DNA of 64,000 nt from Pseudaminobacter sp040045035. GTDB taxonomy: Bacteria > Pseudomonadota > Alphaproteobacteria > Rhizobiales > Rhizobiaceae. Numbering within the stretch: position 1 is the first letter of the stretch; every line of letters begins with the position of its first letter. Below, one piece after another: positions 43,299 through 50,431 of this stretch. Under the pieces are notes generated by a model. The model worked only from the letters and a program-made list of their open reading frames with translations. It was not told where the DNA came from and made no database searches. The position numbers and the translations under genes are program-made. The stretch lies in assembly GCF_040045035.1 (NCBI RefSeq), contig NZ_JBDZDS010000003.1, forward strand, positions 124,001 to 188,000. Reading direction: 5' to 3'.

Positions 43299-44576
43299 TC
43301 ACGAATGGCGGGCGATCAGTTCCTTCAGCGCCTTCTCGAAGCGGTGGATTTCCCCGATCGTGTTGTAGTGCACGAGCGACAGGCGCACCGCGCCGCTGTC
43401 CATGCTGAGGCCGAGGCGGGCCATGAGACGCGGCGCATACATGTGGCCGTCGCGGATGCCGATCTGCATTTCCGACATCTCTTCGGCGATCATCTGCGGC
43501 GACAGCTTGCCGATGTTGAAGCAGAAGGTCGGCACGCGCTCGTCGATGCGGGCTTCGTCGTCGACGCCGTAGATGGTGGCGCCGCAATCCTTCAGCACGC
43601 GCATCATCTCGCGGGCGAGGTAGAGCTCATAAGCGCGGATGGCGCCCATGCCGGCGACGATGTTTTCGCGGCGCGAGAGATTGTTGGACGGCGCGAAGTT
43701 GCGGCCGACCGATTCCAGATATTTTACCGCCGCATCCATGCCGGCGACGTTCTCGTAGATGAAGGTGCCGGCCTCGACCTTGTAGGGCGGCTCGTCCGGG
43801 ATGAAATCCTCGCGGAAGGTGGGCAGGCGCTTCAGCGTCTCGAAGCGGCCCCACAGGAAGCCCATATGCGGCGAGAAGTTCTTGTAGCCCGAGCAGACCA
43901 GATAGTCGCAGTCCCAGGCCTGCACGTCGATGAGGCCATGCGGACCATAATGCACGCAGTCGAGGAACACTTCGGCGCCGGCGGCATGCGCGATCTTGGC
44001 CACGGAGGCCACGTCGACGATGGAGCCGATGGAATGCGCCGTCACCGTGCAGGCGACGAGGCGGGTGCGCTCGTTGACCAGCGGGCGCAGATCGTCGACA
44101 TGCAGGTTGCCGTCCTCGCGCATACGCCACCAGACGAACTTGGCCCCGGCGGACTCCAGCGCCAGCCAGGTGGCGATGTTGGCGTCGTGGTCCATGTCGG
44201 TGACGATGATCTCGTCGCGTTCGCCAAGCATCTGGCCGATGCCGAGGCTGACCAGGCGGATGAAGGAGGTTGCGTTCATGCCGAAGCAGATCTCGGCCGG
44301 GCTGTAGGCGTTGATCAGCAGCGCCACGCTCTCGCGTGCCTCGGCGACCGACTGGTCGACCTTGACGCTGCGGCCGTAGCGGCCGCCGCGCTGGACATTG
44401 TGGCCGACGAGGTGGTTCTGCACGGCTTCGAGCACGCTCTGCGGGATCTGCGCGCCGGCGGCGTTGTCGAAGAAGATGAAGTCGCCGGCCTGCTGCAAGG
44501 CCGGGAACATGGCACGCGCCTGTTCGACCGGGAACGATGCGGCGTCGGCAGGCACGATCGGGCTATGCTGGGTCAT
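43299..44576 (-). CDS. Class V aminotransferase / cysteine desulfurase-like PLP enzyme
   Basis: 425-residue fold-type I PLP enzyme. The N-terminus (FIFFDNAAGAQIPQSVLEAV) is the usual start of NifS-like proteins. It also has VTDMDHDANIATWLALESAG, VFLDCVHYGPHGLIDV (Asp206 pairs with the pyridine nitrogen) and CSGYKNFSPHMGFLWG with the Schiff-base Lys232. There is no clear catalytic Cys loop as in IscS, so desulfuration is not assured; such proteins are usually annotated cysteine desulfurase-like. It is the last gene of a minus-strand operon with an amino-acid binding protein, a permease and a second class V PLP enzyme, so an amino-acid or amine substrate taken up by that system is likely. Confidence 0.88.
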   Translation of the reverse strand: MTQHSPIVPADAASFPVEQARAMFPALQQAGDFIFFDNAAGAQIPQSVLEAVQNHLVGHNVQRGGRYGRSVKVDQSVAEARESVALLINAYSPAEICFGMNATSFIRLVSLGIGQMLGERDEIIVTDMDHDANIATWLALESAGAKFVWWRMREDGNLHVDDLRPLVNERTRLVACTVTAHSIGSIVDVASVAKIAHAAGAEVFLDCVHYGPHGLIDVQAWDCDYLVCSGYKNFSPHMGFLWGRFETLKRLPTFREDFIPDEPPYKVEAGTFIYENVAGMDAAVKYLESVGRNFAPSNNLSRRENIVAGMGAIRAYELYLAREMMRVLKDCGATIYGVDDEARIDERVPTFCFNIGKLSPQMIAEEMSEMQIGIRDGHMYAPRLMARLGLSMDSGAVRLSLVHYNTIGEIHRFEKALKELIARHS

Positions 44577-44647
44577 GGATATGCTTTCTGAAGTCGAGGA
44601 ATTTCACGCGGCGCGGACGCCGCCGGGTTGTGCCGGAATTGGGTGTT

Positions 44648-45340
44648 TCAGCTTCTTCCGTAGGCGCGCTTGCCGCGTGCCTCGAGATGGCTGACGAGGC
44701 GCACCAGCGGCCACAGGAAGGCCAGATAGATGATCGCCGCGCCGATGAGCGGGGTTGGGTTGGCCATAAGCGCCTGCGCATCGGTCGCCTGCTTCAACAG
44801 GTCGGGCATGGCCACGACCGAAGCGAGCGCGGTGTCCTTGTAGACCGAGACGCAGTTCGAGGTGAGCGGCGGCACGACCACGCGCAGCGCCTGCGGCAGC
44901 ACCACCTTGCGCAAAGCCAGCCAGAACGGCAGGCCAAGTGCTGCCGCCGCCTCGAACTGGCCACGAGGAATGTTCTCGATGCCGGCGCGGCAGACTTCGG
45001 CCGTGAAGGCCGCGAGCACCATCGACAGCGCAATGGTGGCCGAGGCGAAGGAAGACAGGCGGATGCCGACGAAGGGCAGCGCATAATAGATCAGGATCAG
45101 CACCACCAGGATCGGCAGGGCGCGGAACACGTCGACATAGAAGACGGCCAGCGCCTTGAGCGGACGCGGCCCGTAGAGACGCGCCAGGCAGACCAGCAGG
45201 CCGGCGATGCAGCCGAAGAAGATGCTGGCGCAGCCGAGCAGAATGGTGTTGCCGAGCCCGCGCAGCAGGATCGGGAAAGATCTGACCAGGACATCCCAGT
45301 TGAAGAAGGTATTGATCAGTTCCATGGACCGAGCCCGCAT
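44648..45340 (-). CDS. Amino-acid ABC transporter permease (HisM/GlnP type)
   Basis: 230-residue inner-membrane permease: LRGLGNTILLGCASIFFGCIAGLLV at the N-terminus, VFYVDVFRALPILVVLILIYY, the AEVCRAGIENIPRGQFEAAAALG coupling motif typical of polar amino-acid importers, and SVYKDTALASVVAMPDL. The start may be ATG 45340 or, more likely by family length, ATG 45325 (MELINTFF). It lies 71 bases before the downstream PLP enzyme and 89 bases after the binding-protein gene. No ATPase gene of this family is in the cluster. Confidence 0.93.
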   Translation of the reverse strand: MRARSMELINTFFNWDVLVRSFPILLRGLGNTILLGCASIFFGCIAGLLVCLARLYGPRPLKALAVFYVDVFRALPILVVLILIYYALPFVGIRLSSFASATIALSMVLAAFTAEVCRAGIENIPRGQFEAAAALGLPFWLALRKVVLPQALRVVVPPLTSNCVSVYKDTALASVVAMPDLLKQATDAQALMANPTPLIGAAIIYLAFLWPLVRLVSHLEARGKRAYGRS

Positions 45341-45429
45341 CTTGAGGAACCTTCGCTGCCGCCAGGCGGCGGCAGCGAAGTGGATATGGCAGAAGCGCCG
45401 GCGCCATGCACCGGCGCTTCCAGACCGGA

Positions 45430-46221
45430 TTACTCCGCCTTCGGCAGCGGCATGACCTTGATGGTGCTGGTCTCGGGATCGGCATCAGCCTCGAACCACT
45501 TCTTGTGGATCGCGGCCAGGGTGCCGTCTTCCTTCATCGCCGAGATCGCATCGTTAGCCTTCTCGACCAGCGGGTGGTCCTTCTTGGCCATCATGGCGAA
45601 GCGCTCGCCGGTGGGGATGCGGACGAGGATTTTCAGACCCGGGATCTTGGTCATGGCATACTGGAAGCCGGCGAGTTCGCCCGCGCCGCCTTCGATGCGG
45701 CCGTTCTGCACCTCGAGCAGCAGATCCTGCTGCGAGGCGTAGCTCTTGACCTCGGCAATGCCGAGCTTCTCGGCGTTTTCCTTGGCCCAGGCTTCGCCGG
45801 TGGTGGCGGCGACGACGCCGATGGTCTTGCCCTTCAGATCCTCCAGCGAGGAGACGGTGGAATCGGACTTGCCGACGACGGTGCCGTCGCTGTCGTAGTA
45901 GGGCTGCGTGAAGGACTGGTTCTGCAGGCGCTCATTGGTGATCGAGATCGACGAGATCGCGAAGTCGATGCGGCCCGAGCTGGTGCCGGCGAACAGAGCC
46001 TGGAAGCCCATGTCCTGGAACTCGACTTCCATGCCGAGACGCTTGCCGACTTCATTGGCGACGTCGACTTCGTAGCCTTCGAAGTCACCCGCCTCGGTCT
46101 TGTATTCCCACGGCGGATTGGCCGGATAGGCGCCCACCGTGATCGTGTCGGCAAAGGTCGGCGCCGTAAAGGCGAAGCCGGCCGCCACCATCATTCCCAT
46201 AAGTCCCAGACGCTTGAACAT
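45430..46221 (-). CDS. Amino-acid ABC transporter periplasmic binding protein
   Basis: 263-residue family 3 solute-binding protein. The signal peptide (MFKRLGLMGMMVAAGFAFTAPTFA-DTI) is followed by VGAYPANPPWEYKTEAGDFEGYEVDVANEVGKRLG, SSGRIDFAISSISITNERLQ with the ligand-binding Arg/Asp region, and IGVVAATTGEAWAKENAEKL. ATG 46221 follows GGGAGTGAAA. An N-terminal aromatic pocket (PPWEY) suggests an amino acid or opine-like ligand, but the ligand cannot be named. It is the second gene of the operon after the kynureninase-like enzyme. Confidence 0.94.
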   Translation of the reverse strand: MFKRLGLMGMMVAAGFAFTAPTFADTITVGAYPANPPWEYKTEAGDFEGYEVDVANEVGKRLGMEVEFQDMGFQALFAGTSSGRIDFAISSISITNERLQNQSFTQPYYDSDGTVVGKSDSTVSSLEDLKGKTIGVVAATTGEAWAKENAEKLGIAEVKSYASQQDLLLEVQNGRIEGGAGELAGFQYAMTKIPGLKILVRIPTGERFAMMAKKDHPLVEKANDAISAMKEDGTLAAIHKKWFEADADPETSTIKVMPLPKAE

Positions 46222-46323
46222 TTTCACTCCCTTTGTTCGGCCACACCATGTGGCGCATTTTCCGCCCCTTCCAGCGTCCTGTTGACCGGACGGTGCAGGC
46301 GGGGCGATACCTGAATTCCAAGG

Positions 46324-47463
46324 CTAGGAAGCGCGCCGATCGCGCCAGCCGATCCGCCGTTCGAGACCACTGAACAGCTTCTCGACGGCCTCGTCGCAGG
46401 TGACCACGCCCGGCGACAGCCTGAGCGTGGAGCCCCGCGCGTCGCAGTAGAGCTTCTCGGCGCGCAGTACCGAAATGAGGCGAGGCGCATCCACGCCTTC
46501 CGGCAAGGTGAGCATGACGCTGCCGCCGCGCTCACGCTCGTCGAGCGGCGAGGCAACCGACCAGCCGTTTTCGAGCGCGCGCTCGATGATGCGCTCGGTC
46601 AGCACCAGATTGTGCGCGCGGATGGTATCGACGCCGGTGCGCGTGACCCATTCCAGCCCCGGCAGCGAGGCGACGCTGGCCAGGATCGCCGGCGTGCCGT
46701 GGTCGAAGCGGCGCACATCCGAGGCGTAAGTGAACTTGTCGAGGTCCCAGGAGAAGGGATTTTCCTGACTGAACCAGCCGCGCAGCTCGGGCTCGCAAGT
46801 CGCCAGCAGTTCGGGCCGCACCTGCAGGATGCCGGCGCCGGAGGTGCCACACAGCCACTTCAGCGACGAGGAGACGACGAAGTCGACGCCGGTAGCGCTG
46901 ACCGTGAAGGGCGCCACGCCGACGCCCTGGGTGATGTCGACGCCCACCAGCGTGCCCATGCGCCGGCCATGCTCGGCAAGGCGAGCGACATCGCAGCGGT
47001 GCGACGAGGTGGAGGTGACGAAGGTAAGCAGCGCCACGCCGACGTCGTCCTGCCAGCGGGCGATGACGTCCTCGTCGCGCACCCAGGTCTCGCCGGGGCG
47101 CAGCGGCACGGTGTCGAGCACGAAGCCGAAACGCTCGGAAAGCTTGGCCAGCAGGAAATGCAGGCTCGGGAAGCAATCGCCGGCGACGAGGAAGCGGCGG
47201 CCCTTCAGGTGCGCTTTCGGCAGGCCGCCGATGAAGCTGTAGAGCGCGGTGGTGACGTTTTCCGCCGTGGTCAGCGAGCCGGCAGGCGCGTCGATGAGTG
47301 AGCACCAGCTGTCGATGAAGCGCTGGCGAACGGCCATCGCGGCCGGCCACTGGCCATCATCCTCGGCCGACCAAACCCCGGAGAAGGCCGACAGGGCAGC
47401 GCCCACGGCTTCCGCCTTGCCGGGAAAGGTCCCGATCGAATGATAAAGAAAATAGCCCGACAT
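46324..47463 (-). CDS. Class V aminotransferase / kynureninase-like PLP enzyme
   Basis: 379-residue fold-type I PLP enzyme. Recognisable elements are TTAENVTTALYSFIGGLP, FLVAGDCFPSLHFLLAKLS, TFVTSTSSHRCDVARLAEHG, LVGVDITQGVGVAPF (Asp176, PLP nitrogen) and DFVVSSSLKWLCGTSGAGIL with the Schiff-base Lys202. The SxLKWLCG pattern is like kynureninases and related class V enzymes; true kynureninase is longer (about 410-420) and the substrate residues cannot be verified. It is the first gene of the operon, 17 bases downstream of a perfect 20-bp palindrome that is probably the binding site of the GntR regulator encoded nearby. Confidence 0.87.
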   Translation of the reverse strand: MSGYFLYHSIGTFPGKAEAVGAALSAFSGVWSAEDDGQWPAAMAVRQRFIDSWCSLIDAPAGSLTTAENVTTALYSFIGGLPKAHLKGRRFLVAGDCFPSLHFLLAKLSERFGFVLDTVPLRPGETWVRDEDVIARWQDDVGVALLTFVTSTSSHRCDVARLAEHGRRMGTLVGVDITQGVGVAPFTVSATGVDFVVSSSLKWLCGTSGAGILQVRPELLATCEPELRGWFSQENPFSWDLDKFTYASDVRRFDHGTPAILASVASLPGLEWVTRTGVDTIRAHNLVLTERIIERALENGWSVASPLDERERGGSVMLTLPEGVDAPRLISVLRAEKLYCDARGSTLRLSPGVVTCDEAVEKLFSGLERRIGWRDRRAS

Positions 47464-47479
47464 GCTCCCTCCCTCCGGC

Positions 47480-47499
47480 TTGTGATCATGTGATCACAA
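47480..47499. promoter_or_regulatory. Operator palindrome before the PLP/ABC operon
   Basis: TTGTGATCATGTGATCACAA is a perfect 20-bp palindrome ending 17 bases upstream of the operon's first ATG. It shares TGATCAT-S-TGATCACAAA with the site at 48684-48701 upstream of the GntR gene (one difference in 18). It is therefore a likely operator of that FadR-type regulator. Confidence 0.8.
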
Positions 47500-47699
47500 A
47501 ATCCGGCGCGGATCAACCGAGGCCGGGCCAACAATTTTCACGGGGCTTTGCCGAGCGGCGTTTTTTGCGTTCCCGGGTGTGGAAATCGGGGGTTCACCGC
47601 GTCTGCCGCATGGCACTGTCATGTAGCAGGGGAGCCGGCGCGCCGACAATGAACGACAGGGACTATCACTTGGACCGCTTTGGCCATGTCAGCATCGAG

Positions 47700-47867
47700 G
47701 CATGGATTCCCGACACTCTCCGCTCGTTTCACTCGCTCACGAGGTCGGGAATGACGGAGGGATGGAGCGCCCGGGCGCTACCCATTCTTGCCGACCATAT
47801 CACCTTCCGTCGTCCTCGGGCCGGAGCACGAGCGCAGCGAAATGCGGAGGTTCCGGGGACCCATGCC
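47700..47867. repeat. Two rhizobial-type intergenic stem-loop repeats
   Basis: The first unit runs from about 47700 to 47762 and is bounded by ATTCCCGAC (47706-47714) and GTCGGGAAT (47744-47752), a perfect 9-bp stem. The second (about 47803-47867) starts TTCCGTCGTCCTCGG and ends TTCCGGGGACCCATGCC, with an imperfect stem GTCCTCGG/CCGGGGAC. Their appearance is that of dispersed repeats, but no second copy occurs in this window. The rest of 47500-47939 holds no supported gene. Confidence 0.5.
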
Positions 47868-47917
47868 TCGGACTCGCAACCGGCAGTCCGGTCCAGGCTG
47901 GCATGGGAGGCGGGCAG

Positions 47918-47928
47918 CCCCCCCCCCC
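47918..47928. repeat. Run of eleven C residues
   Basis: An 11-base C homopolymer lies 11 bases beyond the stop codon of the minus-strand GntR gene. Its length may be unstable or a sequencing uncertainty. It is outside any gene. Confidence 0.6.
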
Positions 47929-47939
47929 GAAAACCAAAC

Positions 47940-48632
47940 CTATTGTCCGTCCGGGCAGATCCCGCGCAGCGTCTCCTGCGTCGCCTTGATGTCGGCCACG
48001 ATTTCGTCGCGGGCGCGCAGGAAATCCCCTACTTTCAATGCCGCGATCACGGCCTGGTGGCGGCCGGAGGGCTCCATGGTGCCGGCCTTCATGGAGGGCG
48101 CGACGTGATGCGACAGAAGCCGCATATAGGGGCCGAATCGCAGCCACAGCGTCTCGATGAGCTGGAACAGCACGTCCGAGCCGGAGGCGCGGTAGATGGT
48201 GAAGTGGAACTGCTGGTTCTTGCTGATCAGGTCGTAGATGCTGTCGTTGCGGCCGATGTCCTGTTGCTCGGCCACGATCTGCTCCAGCGTGGCGATGTCG
48301 GCCGGTGTGAGGCGCGGGGCGCCGAGTTCAGCGGCAAGGCCCTCGACGGCGACGCGGGCGCGGCACAGGTCGTCGAGGCGGACGCGAGTGACAGGCGGCA
48401 CGCAGGCCGAGCCGTTGGGCGCGATCTCCAGCGCGTTTTCCGCCGCAAGCCGGCGCAGCGCCTCGCGCACGGGCATGTTGCTGGTGCCGAAAGCCTCGGC
48501 AAGCGAGGCGATGGTCAGCGTCTGCGCCGGATCGAAGCGCCCGACCATCAGCGCATGGCGAAGCTGCTGGTAGACGCCGTCCTGCACCGTCATGCGGGTC
48601 GCCACCGGCTCGAAGCCCAAATCCATCGCCAT
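47940..48632 (-). CDS. GntR-family regulator, FadR/FCD type
   Basis: 230-residue regulator. The wHTH is in residues about 18-80 (QDGVYQQLRHALMVGRFDPA ... TIASLAEAFGTSNMPVREAL), followed by an FCD effector domain (residues 90-225) with the metal/ligand residues in DLISKNQQFHFTIYRASGS and PSGRHQAVIAALKVGD. The start is ATG 48632 with GAGGAT upstream; a second ATG lies two codons on. A TGATCA-type palindrome lies 52-69 bases upstream, and a near-identical one before the PLP/ABC operon, so it probably represses itself and that operon. The inducer is unknown. Confidence 0.93.
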   Translation of the reverse strand: MAMDLGFEPVATRMTVQDGVYQQLRHALMVGRFDPAQTLTIASLAEAFGTSNMPVREALRRLAAENALEIAPNGSACVPPVTRVRLDDLCRARVAVEGLAAELGAPRLTPADIATLEQIVAEQQDIGRNDSIYDLISKNQQFHFTIYRASGSDVLFQLIETLWLRFGPYMRLLSHHVAPSMKAGTMEPSGRHQAVIAALKVGDFLRARDEIVADIKATQETLRGICPDGQ

Positions 48633-48683
48633 GTCTCATCCTCCGTTCCGGCGCCGCAGCCGGGACCCGGTTCCCGCCGAATA

Positions 48684-48701
48684 TGATCATCTGATCACAA
48701 A
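48684..48701. promoter_or_regulatory. Operator palindrome before the GntR gene
   Basis: TGATCATCTGATCACAAA contains two TGATCA repeats two bases apart. It matches the site at 47482-47501 at 17 of 18 positions. It lies between the FAH gene stop and the gntR start, fitting autoregulation. Confidence 0.75.
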
Positions 48702-48730
48702 TCCGCGCCGACGCCAAGCGATGGTGAATA

Positions 48731-49450
48731 TCAGTTTGCCGGCTCACCGATGGTGATAGAAAGCGGCGGCAGGCCGGCGATCTCACCGACGAGGCGGTTG
48801 CCTGGCTCCACGGCCCCGACGCCGGCGGGCGTGCCGGTGAAGATAAGATCGCCGGCGCCGAGCCGGTAGAAGCGTGAAATGTGCGCGATGACATCGCCCA
48901 CCGGCCAGATCATCTCGGAGAGGTCGCCATCCTGCTTGGTCGCGCCATCGACGGACAGCGCAATGCGTCCCCGCGCCGGATCGAAGCCGGCAGCGGCAGC
49001 TTTGGCGGCGGGCACCAGGCGTCCGGTCGGCGCCGATTCTTCGACGTTCTTGGCGACATCCCACGGCCGGCCGAGATCCTTGGCGGCCGATTGCAGGTCG
49101 CGGCGCGTCATATCGAGGCCGACGGCATAGCCCCAGACCGTCTTCATGGCCGCCTCGGCATCCGCCCGGAAGGCGGGCGCGCCGAGCGCCACGACGAGCT
49201 CGACCTCGAAGTGATAGCTGGACGTCTCGGGCGGATAGGCGATGCGGCAACGATCGACAGGGTCGGCGTTGACCACCGTCTCGGCCCATTTGGTGAAGAA
49301 GAAGGGCGGCTCGCGGTCGGGGTCCTCGCCCATTTCGCGGGCATGGGCGGCATAGTTGCGCCCGATGCAGAAAACCCTGCGCACCGGGAAATCGTCGCCG
49401 TCGACGGTCTTGAGGAAAGTCGCCGGTGCGGGCTCAAACAGAATTGCCAA
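48731..49450 (-). CDS. Fumarylacetoacetate hydrolase-family protein
   Basis: 239-residue FAH-fold enzyme of the 2-hydroxyhepta-2,4-diene-1,7-dioate isomerase/acylpyruvase group: VRRVFCIGRNYAAHAREMG, PFFFTKWAETVV, the metal-binding SSYHFEVELVVALG (Glu-x-Glu), YAVGLDMTRRDLQ, and DLIFTGTPAGVGAVEPGN. No ATG fits. TTG at 49450 (MAILFEPAPATF) has GGGGA eight bases upstream and is preferred over TTG 49516, because a perfect palindrome lies between them. The reaction is C-C bond hydrolysis or isomerisation of a keto acid; the substrate is unknown. It is immediately upstream of gntR on the same strand. Confidence 0.88.
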   Translation of the reverse strand: MAILFEPAPATFLKTVDGDDFPVRRVFCIGRNYAAHAREMGEDPDREPPFFFTKWAETVVNADPVDRCRIAYPPETSSYHFEVELVVALGAPAFRADAEAAMKTVWGYAVGLDMTRRDLQSAAKDLGRPWDVAKNVEESAPTGRLVPAAKAAAAGFDPARGRIALSVDGATKQDGDLSEMIWPVGDVIAHISRFYRLGAGDLIFTGTPAGVGAVEPGNRLVGEIAGLPPLSITIGEPAN

Positions 49451-49474
49451 AGATCGTCCCCAGTCGCTTGCGGC

Positions 49475-49490
49475 AGTAACCGCGGTTACT
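49475..49490. promoter_or_regulatory. Palindrome upstream of the FAH gene
   Basis: AGTAACCGCGGTTACT is a 16-bp perfect palindrome 25-40 bases upstream of the TTG start at 49450. Its sequence differs from the TGATCA sites, so another regulator would bind it. Confidence 0.55.
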
Positions 49491-49647
49491 TCCAGATAAC
49501 GCGCTTCGCCGCCCAATTCCAGCCGCAGGCATCTCGATGCGGCCTACCGGTCTGGGGAAACCGATGGGCGGGACAGAACGCTATCGGTGGCGGCGGCCGT
49601 GAGCCACGGCCGCCGCCATCCGCGCACTTGGGAGGATACGCGCGAAC

Positions 49648-50118
49648 CTACCTGCCCATTACCAGCGCCCAGTACTTCTGGTCGCTGCCGGCGCCGCCGC
49701 GGACATAGGCCAGGCCGAAGCGGCTGAAGCGCGGATCGAGCATGTTGCGCCGATGGCCCGGCGAATTCATCCAGATGTCGAAAAGCTTGGCCATGTCCAT
49801 GCGGCCGTAGGCGATATTCTCGGCGGCTGCGCCTTGGACGCTGTTGTCCTTCATGCGGGCCGCGAAATCCTTGCCCCAGCCGGTGGTGTGGGCCATGCGC
49901 CCGGCGCGCGCCATGTAGCCCGCCTGCTGCAAGGCAGCCTTCTCCAACTGCGGATCGGAAACCAGCTTGCCCAAGCCGTTGGCAGAGCGGATTTCGGCGA
50001 GATAGCCATAGGCAGACGTGGATGCGCCGCCCCCCTCACCCGGGGTGCGGGCCGTCTGGCAAGCGGCAAGAAACAGCGCGGCGCAGAGCGCTGCACCCTT
50101 GAGAATCCCCTTCTTCAC
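49648..50118 (-). CDS. CAP-domain (SCP/PR1-like) lipoprotein
   Basis: 156-residue protein with a lipoprotein signal (KKGILKGAALCAALFLAAC, lipid Cys20). A short CAP/SCP domain follows: SAYGYLAEIRSANGLGKLVSDPQLEKAALQQAGYMARAGRMAHTT, GAAAENIAYGRMDMAKLFDIWMNSPGHRRNML and the C-terminal RFGLAYVRG. Secreted CAP proteins have varied or unknown functions in bacteria. GTG 50118 gives the shortest sensible signal peptide; an ATG at 50175 would put 19 hydrophilic residues before it. Divergent from the RND efflux operon. Confidence 0.88.
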   Translation of the reverse strand: MKKGILKGAALCAALFLAACQTARTPGEGGGASTSAYGYLAEIRSANGLGKLVSDPQLEKAALQQAGYMARAGRMAHTTGWGKDFAARMKDNSVQGAAAENIAYGRMDMAKLFDIWMNSPGHRRNMLDPRFSRFGLAYVRGGAGSDQKYWALVMGR

Positions 50119-50357
50119 GTACGATTGTCCACCCTGTCCTGTTGAATGCCCTCTTCCCCGCACGTAATGCGGCAAATCGGTGACGCTCCTGTGGCGCGCA
50201 AAATCGTCAAGAATATGCCCGACACGCCCTCGGTCGCGATCTTTTCACGCGACCGGCAGGTGGCCCCTTCCGACTGCGCGCCCGGCCTCCGTCAAAGGTA
50301 CTCCCGCGCACACCTTGCGGACCAAGGCGGAGATGCTAGTTTGCTCTGGCAGGTCGA

Positions 50358-50374
50358 ATTACGTTCGACGTAAT
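50358..50374. promoter_or_regulatory. Operator-like palindrome upstream of the RND operon
   Basis: ATTACGT-TCG-ACGTAAT is a perfect 17-bp palindrome with a 3-base centre, 58-74 bases before the first adaptor start. Its size and place suit a TetR-type repressor, as is usual for RND pumps, but no regulator gene lies beside it. Confidence 0.65.
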
Positions 50375-50431
50375 GCGTATTTAAGTCCTGTTTGGCAGAT
50401 GTGGCGGCGTCGAGCCCGGATGGGGGAAGTG

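Noticed and set aside
43299..44576. Assignment as a true IscS/SufS cysteine desulfurase.
   Set aside because: No isc/suf partners are present and no flexible catalytic Cys loop could be identified, so I kept the general class V name.
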